A stretch of DNA of 64,000 nt from the NCBI GenBank assembly GCA_964017065.1, contig OZ024787.1, forward strand, positions 64,501-128,500, written 5' to 3'. The notes under the pieces are model-generated. The model saw only the letters and a program-made list of their open reading frames with translations. It was not told where the DNA came from and searched no databases. Positions 1-10,917 of the stretch are shown one piece after another. Position 1 is the stretch's first letter. Each line of letters begins with the position of its first letter. Position numbers and translations under genes: made by a program. Origin of the DNA: Haliclona indistincta (taxonomy: Eukaryota > Porifera > Demospongiae > Haplosclerida > Chalinidae).

Positions 1-2520
1 CACTATAGTACGGGTTGCCACCAATGACGGCTAGAGTGGTAGATGACATGGCAACAACACAGCATAGCTTACGAGCTGTGTGTAACTTAGCAACCAGCGT
101 CCAGTTGCTGTGCGGACACTCTTCATTGTTCTCATCAATAAATCCAAAGCGCCACAGCCACTCAGCAGGTTGTGAGACAGATGCAGTCTTCTCAATGCCA
201 CCAACACCAAACACATGATTTGAGCACAGACAGAACGCCATGACTGTGTAGGGACAGTCACTATGATGCTGCCATAATGACGAGGTACTCTTTGTCAGAC
301 GAGCTAACACACCTGAAGATGCAAGAAGCTGATCGGGAGCAAATGAGAAGACGCGACGAGACAGCACACCATCCTTATCCAAGCCGCACAGCAGCACTAT
401 CCGAGCCTTGTATGTGATGGCAGTAGCCCCGGCCAGAGGGAAGGGAAGATGAGCGAGGGTCGTCCATTGTCGACGAGATAATGACAGTACCTCTACTGTG
501 TCTAGTACATGACCGTAGTCATCAATCCCGCCCATAACAAACAGGTAGTCTCCATACACAGCTGCACATGATGATGAACGGGCAGTGGGTAGAGGAGGCA
601 ACTTATCAATCCACATATTCTCAAGAAAGTCATACGTTGACAGCTGGCTAGTGCAGTGGTTAGTGGCCGTACTGATTCCACCAATCAGAACCAACTCTCG
701 TCTGATGATCACTGACGAGTAATAGTATTGTGGAGCAGGAGCCGATGCCTTCATCCAGCGTGTGATGTTCCTTCGGGGGCAGTAGTAGATATTAGTGTTA
801 GGTTGGCCTGTACCAGTCGCTCCACCACACAGGTAGATACGACTAGTGGTGCGATGAGCTCGTAGAGTAACACCTTGTAGACCCTCACGAAGACAGCGAT
901 TACTAGTCCATGAGAACGTGCTTCGTTTCAGAGTGTCTATATCAATCGATTGCTGAGCGTCTCTAGCAGAACGTTGGCTAACTATTTCAAATCCAGAATC
1001 CATTGAACGAAAGCATTCATCTCCTGATGAGCTAGTGAGGTCATCTTGATGACTGCTGGCTTGAGAATTCTCCGGTTTACGTGATGATCTCTTCTTTCTC
1101 CATGGCTTCTTAAAGAAACTCTTGCTGCTTCCAGGAGAGGCATCCTGTGATAAAACAAGCCAGTAATCAAGCCAATACTACTGGCAAACAGGCTAACCTG
1201 TTGCTGTACGGGCTCGTCGTGACGTGTAGCAACGATTGGTGATGTTGGTGAGAAAGATAGCTGTGCCTTGAGAGCAGCATTCTCCCTCCTATACTGCTCT
1301 ACCTCATCACACAATCTCAGCATATCAGTATTCTGCAGTGAGTGAATCAGTGAATGACAGAGAATGACATGCCTCTTACACTTTGTGCTAACTCTCCTCG
1401 TGCCTGATCAAGGTTGGTCTGTAGTATTGACAATCGCTCTCTCACTCTATCAGCCTCACCTTCCTAGGATAATGAAGGTTACTATCACAATAGCAGCATT
1501 GTGTATGTACTACTGTGTTGTATAGACAGCAGAGCAAAGGGCACATACCTGTACTTGGCATGTTAGTTTGCTCTCCTCATACGCAGTAGTCTGTTTAACA
1601 CGTTCTAATTGTGCACAGATATCAACAGCCAATGGCCTTCCCTTGGGATTGTTCTTAAGACAGTCTAGAGCAATTGATCGCAAGGGGTGATTCCGATCCA
1701 GTGAGCGGATGTGCTTCTGTCGTCTATCTACCTCAGAGACACTCTTGGGTAATCCAAACTTGGTCTTCTCATATTCTGGGCTAGGATTGGGAAACTTGTG
1801 TGATCGTACTTGCACCACGATAACACCAAATGCGAACACGTCCATGGCTGGCGAGCAGTCGGCTGGTATCTTCCTGACCTCGGGGGCCATGTACGCCATT
1901 GTGCCGGGAGCAGGTGTATTACCAAGACGCTGGAAGAACGAAGAAGCTTCAAACTTGGAGACGCCAAGATCAGTGACCTTAGCGTGATAATCCTGACTAA
2001 TGAGTATATTGTTACTAGAGAGATCACGATGTACTATCGGAGGAGTGAATGCACTATGCAGATACGCTAATCCTTTAGCTACATCATGGCAGATATTGAC
2101 CTCAGTAGAGAGAGGGAGGGATGGAGAACGGCGCAGCAATCGGGTCAAGCTCTCATGCATCAGCTCCATCACAATGGCGGGCAGGCCTGTCTGTGTGTCA
2201 ACAGTGACACCTAGCAGCTGTATCACGTTAGGATGCCGGATCTTACTGAGCTTACTACACTCGTTGAAGAAACTCTCTAGAATAACCTGTGCTTCATCGT
2301 CCAGTCGCTTCATGTCCATTCCATCGGGAAAGAAGTTAGGCAGCAGCTTCTTTACAGCAACAGTTAGTCCATGGTACTTGGCTAGCTTGACCACACCATA
2401 GGCTCCCTCGCCTAGCCTGGTGTCTTCATCAACCACTATCCCTTCGATCATATAGTCCCGAGGGAAATCTTTTGGTAGCTTGATCGTAGCCATGCCTACT
2501 GCTACTCTGCTGGACACCAA
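1..2520 (-). CDS. Protein kinase-coiled coil-Kelch fusion protein (3' end outside window)
   Basis: Exons read on the minus strand are 2493-1549, 1463-1380, 1332-1198 and 1144 to beyond base 1, and all joins keep frame. The start is the ATG at 2493 (MATIKLPKDF) or the in-frame ATG at 2520. The first exon encodes a whole kinase domain: glycine loop GEGAYG, lysine in VAVKK, catalytic HRDLSSNN, and MAYMAPE at the end of the activation loop. The metal-binding motif reads DLG instead of DFG. Exons 2-3 are rich in charged and hydrophobic heptads (coiled-coil-like). The last exon has a basic serine-rich linker, then Kelch blades with GG pairs (LVLIGGIS, LFVMGGIDD, VFGVGGIEK, LAVIGGNP). By family, a TKL- or RAF-like kinase fused to a beta-propeller for partner binding. 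The substrate is unknown. Confidence 0.88.
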
Positions 2521-2887
2521 GCAGCTAGCTCAGCTGATGGATCATGGAAAGGTCGTGTGCCGTTAATAAACAAAACCACGCCCAGTATTATTAATAACTA
2601 GACGCGGGAACTTCAAATGACTCATAGCAAACTTGATGAGTAGACTGTGTTATTATACATGAAGTAAGGAACAAAGACACCAAACAACAGCAACATACAA
2701 CAATATGATGAACATTATAGTACACTTGATGCAGCTGCTGCTATTGGACAACAAAACAAAAAGTGTGTGATTCCAATTGAAGCCCCTCACACAGTGTGTC
2801 GAGGCAGTGATTATTGTACCCAGCTCTATGGTAACGATATGTGTGTGACAAGAGAGATAGAGAGAGATAGACAGGAGCTACTGCTGT
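2521..2887. other. Intergenic spacer between kinase-Kelch start and CK1 stop
   Basis: About 370 bp lie between the start of the kinase-Kelch gene and the stop codon of CK1, both on the minus strand. The spacer must hold the CK1 3' UTR and the kinase-Kelch promoter. It is AT-rich with no convincing coding sequence, and I see no clear TATA box or poly(A) signal to place. Confidence 0.5.
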
Positions 2888-3141
2888 TCATTTTTTTGCC
2901 CTAAATCTTGAAGAGGAGGAAGGAGGGAGAGGGGCGGGGTCACGTGAGTTCTGTGCAGTAGCTGGATCACGATCTGATGTTCGAGCTGAGCTACGGTGCT
3001 GCCGAGTATACGAGCGAGTCATCATACGATCACCACCTGACACACAGAGAGAGATCATTATGATATGATGAGCATGGTGTGTGTGTGTGTGTGTGTATGT
3101 GTGTGTGTGTGATGGTGTGTGTGTATGTGTGTGTGTGTGAT

Positions 3142-3176
<35 letters not shown>

Positions 3177-6100
3177 TGGAGTGTGTGATGGTGTGTGTGT
3201 GATGGTGTGTGTGTGTGTGTGTGTGTGTGATGGTGTGTGTGTGTGTGTGTGATGGTGTGTGTGTGTGTGTGATGGTGTGTGTGTGTGTGTGTGTGTGATG
3301 GTGTGTGTGTGTGTGTGTGATGGAGTGTGTGATGGTGTGTGTGTGTGATGGTGTGTGTGTGATGGTGTGTGTGTGATGGTGTGTGTGTGTGTGATGGTGT
3401 GTGTGTGTGTGTGTGTGATGGTGTGTGTGATGGTGTGTGTGTGATGGTGTGTGTGTGTGTGATGGTGTGTGTGTGTGTGTGTGTGATGGTGTGTGTGATG
3501 GTGTGTGTATGTGTATACCAGTAGGATAGTCCGGTGGTGGAGGGGGTGGAGGATGTGATGAGTGATGGTGATGATGAGGGTAGTCACTGTCACCATACAC
3601 ACCACTAGATCCTAGCCATGATGAGTGGCCTGGTTGCTGCTGCTGCTGGCCAGATGTCATTGTTATTTGATGTTTCTCTTTCTCACTACGTGACCTGGTC
3701 CTCATCATTGGTACTACATGTGTCACATGATCATCACGTGACATCTATTGGTTGCTATGGTTACCTGGATGAGCTGGTGATGGCGGCAACATTGCTCTAG
3801 TGAGCGGTGACCCTGCTGTAGCAGCTGGTCGTGATGAAGTGGGTGTGGCAGCAGCATAGGGCAGGCTGGCAGGCACAGCATGTGACACCATCATTGAGTG
3901 GTCACCAGTCGGCTACACACATACACTTATCACACACCCACACACACACACACACACAGTGCTTACTATTCTAGCAGTGTTCCAGTCAAACACATAATCA
4001 TATGTGTATCCTAGTCTATGGAACAATGTTCTGAACAGCTGTCTCAAGTACACATAGTCTGGCTTGTCCTCAAACTTTAGCGATCGACAGAAGTTAAGAT
4101 ACACCGCAAACTCATCTACAAACATACATACACTAACACCACGCCCACTACCCCACCCACCCATGACTCACTGGGGAATCCTCTGCACAGCACCTCCACT
4201 GGGGTTGACAGCTTCTTCTCACTGATCTTCTCGTATTTCTGTTTCTTGGTAGCTGCCTTTAGTCCTTGCCATGGCAGGCTACCCAGATTGAAGTACATTA
4301 GCATGTATCCTAGTGACTCGAGGTCATCACGACGACCTTGCTCTAAACACATGTACAACACATGTCACACATACCTAGTAGTAACATACCTATCCCAAGA
4401 TGAGTGTTAATACTAGCATATCGAGCTGTCCCAGTCAGGTTCTTGTTCTCGCGATACGGTATGTGTATGTGGGTCCGGGCATCGCGATACTTCTTAGCCA
4501 GACCAAAGTCAATGATGTACACCAGATTGCCCTTTTTCCCAAGACCCATCAGGAAATTATCGGGCTTCACATCACGATGGATAAAGCTCTTCGAGTGGAT
4601 ATACTCTATTCTACTGACCTACAGTAACATGAGCAAGTACTGGTTACCATAGCAACAGCTCATTACCAGCTGGTCTGCTAATAACAACACTGTCTTCAGA
4701 CTGAACTTCCGAGAGCAGAAGTTGAAGAGGTCCTCGAGACTGGGTCCAAGCAGCTCCATTACCAGTACATTATAATCACCTTCAGTGCCACACCATTTGA
4801 TGGATGGAATACCAACTATAGCAACAATAACGACTAGCATGAACACATGTGACTAGCATGTGACTAGCATGAACACATGTGACTAGCATGTGACTAGCAT
4901 GAACACATGTGACTAGCATGTGACTAGCATGAACACATGTGCATTATGATCTTGGAACATTTCTATGAGCACAAGATGACCATCGCTAATTAAAGCAATC
5001 ACCAGTATGATATGGTACATATATCATGCCAGGTCAGTTTAGTTATTGAATAGTTTATAGACAGCACTTGTGAAAGCAGCATTAACTAACTAAACTAAAC
5101 TAGGACAGCGTCTAGCTAGGATGGTAGGTCAGCGTCTAGCTAGGATGGTAGGTCAGCGTCTAGCTAGGATGGTAGGACAGTGTCTAGCTAGGATGGTAGG
5201 ACAGTGTCTAGCTAGGATGGTAGGACAGTGTCTAGCTAGGATGGTAGGACAGTGTCTAGCTAGGATGGTAGGACAGTGTCTAGCTAGGATGGTAGGTCAG
5301 CGTCTAGCTAGGATGGTAGGTCAGCGTCTAGCTAGGATGGTAGGTCAGCGTCTAGCTAGGATGGTAGGACAGTGTCTAGCTAGGATGGTAGGACAGTGTC
5401 TAGCTAGGATGGTAGGTCAGCGTCTAGCTAGGATGGTAGGACAGTGTCTAGCTAGGATGGTAGGACAGTGTCTAGCTAGGATGGTAGGTCAGCGTCTAGC
5501 TAGGATGGTAGGACAGCGTCTAGCTAGGATGGTAGGACAGCGTCTAGCTAGGATGGTAGGACAGTGTCTAGCTAGGATGGTAGGTCAGCGTCTAGCTAGG
5601 ATGGTAGGTCAGCGTCTAGCTAGGATGGTAGGACAGTGTCTAGCTAGGATGGTAGGACAGTGTCTAGCTAGGATGGTAGGACAGTGTCTAGCTAGGATGG
5701 TAGGACAGTGTCTAGCTAGGATGGTAGGTCAGCGTCTAGCTAGGATGGTAGGTCAGCGTCTAGCTAGGATGGTAGGTCAGCGTCTAGCTAGGATGGTAGG
5801 TCAGCGTCTAGCTAGGATGGTAGGACAGTGTCTAGCTAGGATGGTAGGACAGTGTCTAGCTAGGATGGTAGGTCAGCGTCTAGCTAGGATGGTAGGACAG
5901 TGTCTAGCTAGGATGGTAGGACAGTGTCTAGCTAGGATGGTAGGTCAGCGTCTAGCTAGGATGGTAGGACAGTGTCTAGCTAGGATGGTAGGACAGTGTC
6001 TAGCTAGGATGGTAGGTCAGCGTCTAGCTAGGATGGTAGGACAGTGTCTAGCTAGGATGAGTAGGACAGTGTCTAGCTAGGATGGTAGGTCAGCGTCTAG

Positions 6101-7352
6101 CTAGGATGGTAGGACAGCGTCTAGCTAGGATGGTAGGACAGTGTCTAGCTAGGATGGTAGGTCAACGTCTAGCTAGGATGGTAGGACAGTGTCTAGCTAG
6201 GATGGTAGGACAGTGTCTAGCTAGGATGGTAGGTCAGCGTCTAGCTAGGATGGTAGGACAGTGTCTAGCTAGGATGGTAGGACAGTGTCTAGCTAGGATG
6301 GTAGGTCAGCGTCTAGCTAGGATGGTAGGTCAGCGTCTAGCTAGGATGGTAGGTCAGCGTCTAGCTAGGATGGTAGGACAGTGTATAGCTAGGATGGTAG
6401 GTCAGCGTCTAGCTAGGATGGTAGGACAGTGTCTAGCTAGGATGGTAGGACAGTGTCTAGCTAGGATGGTAGGTCAGTGTCTAGCTAGGATGGTAGGACA
6501 GTGTCTAGCTAGGATGGTAGGTCAGTGTCTAGCTAGGATGGTAGGACAGTGTCTAGCTAGGATGGTAGGACAGTGTCTAGCTAGGATGGTAGGTCAGTGT
6601 CTAGCTAGGATGGTAGGTCAGCGTCTAGCTAGGATGGTAGGTCAGCGTCTAGCTAGGATGGTAGGTCAGCGTCTAGCTAGGATGGTAGGTCAGCGTCTAG
6701 CTAGGATGGTAGGTCAGCGTCTAGCTAGGATGGTAGGACAGCGTCTAGCTAGGATGGTAGGACAGCGTCTAGCTAGGATGGTAGGTCAGCGTCTAGCTAG
6801 GATGGTAGGACAGTGTCTAGCTAGGATGGTAGGTCAGCGTCTAGCTAGGATGGTAGGACAGTGTCTAGCTAGGATGGTAGGACAGTGTCTAGCTAGGATG
6901 GTAGGTCAGTGTCTAGCTAGGATGGTAGGTCAGCGTCTAGCTAGGATGGTAGGTCAGCGTCTAGCTAGGATGGTATTACAGTGTCTAGCTAGGATGGTAG
7001 GTCAGCGTCTAGCTAGGATGGTATTACAGTGTCTAGCTAGGATGGTAGGACAGTGTCTAGCTAGGATGGTAGGACAGTGTCTAGTGTAAGTGCTACTAAC
7101 CGCCAGACTGCATCATCTTGTAGAACTTGGCCTCAATGTGTAGTTGAGGGTGCTTGGTCTTGACACACTCCAGCTTGATAGCTACCTCTTCCTTGGTACT
7201 AATATTGGTACCTTTAGCACCAGGAGTGACAACACGGTGACATCACAGACCACACCCACTGACAAACACCACTTACCAAGATATATATCACCAAACGAGC
7301 CACTGCCAATCTTACGGCCCAGACGATATTTACCACCGACCCTTAACTCCAT
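2888..7352 (-). CDS. CSNK1D: Casein kinase 1 delta/epsilon-type protein kinase
   Basis: Nine minus-strand exons with consistent phases: 7352-7277, 7211-7101, 4815-4667, 4618-4390, 4342-4172, 4115-3967, 3912-3765, 3713-3519 and 3036-2888, giving 458 residues. The N-terminus [20 protein letters not shown] is diagnostic for CK1 delta/epsilon. Also visible are [45 protein letters not shown], the DFG motif in [13 protein letters not shown], and [20 protein letters not shown]. The C-terminal tail is low-complexity (Pro, His, Gln, Ser-rich), as in family members where it is autoinhibitory. CK1 delta/epsilon phosphorylates clock, Wnt and cytoskeletal substrates. No catalytic residue is missing. Vertebrate delta and epsilon cannot be told apart in an early animal. 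Intron 2 (7100-4816) is unusually long because of minisatellites. Confidence 0.96.
3065..3513. repeat. (TG)n/(GATGG) microsatellite in the last CK1 intron
   Basis: Nearly pure GT repeats interrupted every 8-30 bp by GATGG. They fill the intron between CK1 exons 8 and 9 (3518-3037). On the transcribed strand this is a CA/ACCATC tract. The long His/Thr reading frames across it are by-products of the repeat. Confidence 0.95.
4842..4940. repeat. 30-bp minisatellite near the 3' end of CK1 intron 2
   Basis: About three head-to-tail copies of a roughly 30-bp unit built from GACTAGCATG and AACACATGT. It lies about 30 bp upstream (in transcript sense) of the acceptor for CK1 exon 3. Confidence 0.85.
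5101..7087. repeat. 24-bp minisatellite, about 82 copies, in CK1 intron 2
   Basis: Head-to-tail 24-bp units sharing the core GTCTAGCTAGGATGGTAGG, with two main variants in the remaining bases (TCAGCG and ACAGTG). Because 24 is a multiple of three and the unit lacks stops, it makes long artificial reading frames on the plus strand (MVGQRLAR or MVGQCLAR repeated). It lies wholly inside CK1 intron 2 and starts close to the exon 2 donor at 7100. Confidence 0.97.
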
Positions 7353-7705
7353 AATGCTGTAAAGATAAGAGAGAAAGAGAGAGTGAGCGATTCCGGGGAC
7401 GAGTGATCAACACTACAAGAGGCCGGGCCAGTCAGCAACACACACCAGCTCATCTATTGACCGCTAGACCATACCTTGCCACACACACCACGAGTAGTTA
7501 CGATACAACCAACAGGTGCCACAAAGAGAAGGCGCTGTCTGTTAGGATAGCCGCGGCACCGCCAACAATAGCCAGCGTACCTCGGTCAGGAAACCATCTG
7601 TTGATCACGTGATCCAACAACAACTCTCTCCCAAGGGCGTGGTGTACCCGAGCGAGCTGCCGAGGGCCGAGCTCTGTCACTGTGTCGAGCGAGCAGCTAG
7701 TAGCC
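7353..7705. promoter_or_regulatory. Shared divergent promoter region, CK1 / vWA gene
   Basis: Only 353 bp separate the CK1 start codon (7352, minus) from the vWA-protein start codon (7706, plus), so both promoters and 5' UTRs must lie here. The stretch is moderately GC-rich around 7540-7690. I see no TATA box. Promoter function is inferred from gene arrangement alone. Confidence 0.55.
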
Positions 7706-10700
7706 ATGAACTGGGGTTCACAGTATGTACTAGAGTACGATGCCTCGTCTGATGAGTATATATCTGATGGTGAACTAGAGGAAGGCATGTGGCTGAGTGC
7801 TGATGAAGATGATGACTTTATGATCAGACATGAAGCACCAGATCCAGTCCTATCAGTCACCCATCACGAGTGAGTGACTGACATTATGATGCCCTCAAAC
7901 TCCCTCTCCCTTCCCCTCTCTCCCTCCCTCCCTCTCACTCTCCCTCCCCCTCTCTCTCAATCTCTCTCTCTATCCCTCTCTCTCTCAATCCCCCCCTCTC
8001 TCTCTCAATCTCTCTATCCCTCTCTCTCCCTCCCTCCCTCCCTCCCTCCCTCCCTCCCTCCCTCTCTCTCTCCCTCCCTCTCACTCTAGTGTGTCTGATG
8101 ACAGCAGTGATGATGAGCTAGAGGAGGAGGAGGGTGTATCTTCCGGCAAGTATGCTGCTCTTGCTAAGATGAAACAAGAGATCAGAGATCAAGCCAGCAC
8201 AGCTGGTGCTAAGGGACACAGGTAACCACACTAACAATGATACTATCATTACCATGGTAACAGTCCAGGGGTGGCACGGGGCGCTGTATCGGAGACGGTA
8301 CCACCAAAAACACCGCTAGAACTAGCAGCAGCAGCAAACTATAGTGATACTGGTTAGTGATAGTAGCTAGTGATAGTAGCTAGTGATAGTGGCTAGTGAT
8401 ACTGGTTAGTGATAGTGGCTAGTGATACTGGTTAGTGATGGTAGCTAGTGATACTGGTTAGTGATAGTAGCTAGTGATACTGGTTAGTGATAGTAGCTAG
8501 TGATAGTGGCTAGTGATACTGGTTAGTGATAGTGGCTAGTGATACTGGTTAGTGATAGTAGCTAGTGATAGTGGCTAGTGATACTGGTTAGTGATAGTGG
8601 CTAGTGATACTGGTTAGTGATGGTAGCTAGTGATACTGGTTAGTGATACTAGCTAGTGATACTGGTTAGTGATAGTAGCTAGTGATAGTGGCTAGTGATA
8701 CTGGTTAGTGATAGTGGCTAGTGATACTGGTTAGTGATAGTAGCTAGTGATACTGGTTAGTGATAGTAGTTAGTGATAGTAGCTAGTGATAGTAGCTAGT
8801 GATAGTAGTTAGTGATAGTAGCTAGTGATACTGGTTAGTGATAGTAGCTAGTGATAGTAGCTAGTGATAGTGGCTAGTGATACTGGTTAGTGATAGTGGC
8901 TAGTGATACTGGTTAGTGATAGTAGCTAGTGATACTGGTTAGTGATAGTAGCTAGTGATAGTAGCTAGTGATAGTAGCTAGTGATAGTAGCTAGTGATAG
9001 TACTAACAGTGGTTAATTGTCACATATGTTGCTTAGTGCCCCACCCACCACCAATGGCTCCGCCCCGCCCACTGAAGGGCATCATGAAAGCTGCTCCAAT
9101 AAAACGACAGAGAAAGGCCCGAGTGCGTTGGGACAAGTCATATCGTAAGAAAGGTGTGTGATGATATTAGCAGCACATGTGGCTAGTATTGTATTGATGC
9201 CAGGTAGCTCATCTCATCATCGTGCTAGACGGCAGGATACTAATATACTAGCTGTCAAGTTCAGTACATTGGCTGAACCTGGCCACATACACACTGGAGA
9301 TGCTCAGGTGTGCTCTAATAAGAAGTGTGGCGCTATTGTATCTCATCTCTCAACTATACTGGGTGAAGATGATGACAAGGTCAGTGCATGGCTAGCAGCC
9401 AACTAGCTGTGTTACCTATCTCTTCAGAAGTGGGCGTGTGAGTTCTGTGGCACTAGTAACACAGTGGATCTAGTGCCTGAAGAGATGCCGTCTGAAGAGG
9501 ACACAACATACCTACTAACAGCTGCCGGGGTAGCACAGCAGGATGTGGGCGGGGTCTCATCAGAGGAGTCTATGGTAGTGTTCTGTATTGATACATCTGG
9601 TAGCATGTGCGTCACTACTGAGGTACGTGAGGGGGAGTGGCGGGGTGAGTGAGGTGTGATGGTGCCTCTCAGGTCACTGGTCGGCATGTGTTACGTGGGG
9701 CGGCAGAGCGTAAGGAGAAGATGCTTCGTAGTCTACCGACCGATCTTGATGTTGACGTCAGAAGAGCTGAGCTGCAGTTTGCTCCTGGTCAGCGTCATGA
9801 CACTACATGGATATCACGTATAGAGGTATGATCATATGATGGGTGTGGTTACCACACCCCATCCTTGCAGAGTGTTCAAGCAGCTGTAGAGACACAACTA
9901 GCTCAACTAGCACATACACAGCCTAACAAGAAGGCGTGTCTAGTCACCTTCAGCGACGATGTGAGCATCAACCAATGTGTCACCTAGCTTACTCATGTCC
10001 TCTCTCCCTCCTTCCCTCCCTCTCTCCTCTCTCTCTCTCTCTCTCTGTCCCTCCTTCCCTCCCTCTCTCTCCCTCCTTCCCTCCCTCTCTCTCTCCCTCC
10101 CTCCTTCCCTCCCTCTCTCACACAGGTGGTAGTAGTGGGTGATGGTCGGATGGCTGCTGTCACTGTGGCTGGTGATAAGCTCAAGAGCTCTGAAGCACTG
10201 GTTAAGATTGCTAGTGACCTTCCTATGCCAGCTGCTGTCAGAGATACACACAAGGCTTTGGCCAAGAAATTATTCAGGTACCCTGTGTGTGACTGTGTGT
10301 GATTGTATGCTTCTCTGTCAGCCTAGAGGAGTCTGGTCAGACTGCTCTTGGTCCGGCTGTAGTAGTGTCTGTCATAATGGCGTCCAAGGTGCCGGGGTCA
10401 AAGGTTAGTTATAGCTAACCTAATCACCATTGGCTGGTATCACGTGTTGCTGTAGGTTATAGTATGCACTGATGGACTGGCTAATATTGGACTAGGAGCA
10501 TTAGATGGTGAGTGAAGGAGTGGGTGGGTGAGTGAGTGAGTGAGTGAGTTGAGTGAGTGAGTGAGTGAGTGAGTGAGTGAGTGAGTGAGTGAGTGAGTGA
10601 GTGAGTGAGTGAGTGAGTGAGTGAGTGAGTGAGTGAGTGAGTGAGTGAGTGAGTGAGTGAGTGAGTGAGTGAGTGAGTGAGTGAGTGAGTGAGTGAGTGA

Positions 10701-10849
10701 GTGAGTGAGTGAGTGAGTGAGTGCATTATTGTTGCAGATATCAAGGATGATGAACGATATGCTCATATTCAATCATTTTATGAGGATCTGGGCATTCTAG
10801 CCATGGAGAAAGGGTTAGTCTACAGCCATACTATACTAGTTACCTCCCT

Positions 10850-10917
<68 letters not shown>

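Noticed and set aside
3030..3744. His/Thr-rich minus-strand frames across the GT repeat
   Set aside because: Only the 3713-3519 part is CK1 exon 8; the rest is intronic microsatellite after a good GTATAC donor.
5121..7089. Two long plus-strand reading frames of repeated [16 protein letters not shown]
   Set aside because: They are by-products of a stop-free 24-bp minisatellite inside CK1 intron 2 on the opposite strand; no flanking signals or non-repeat coding sequence.
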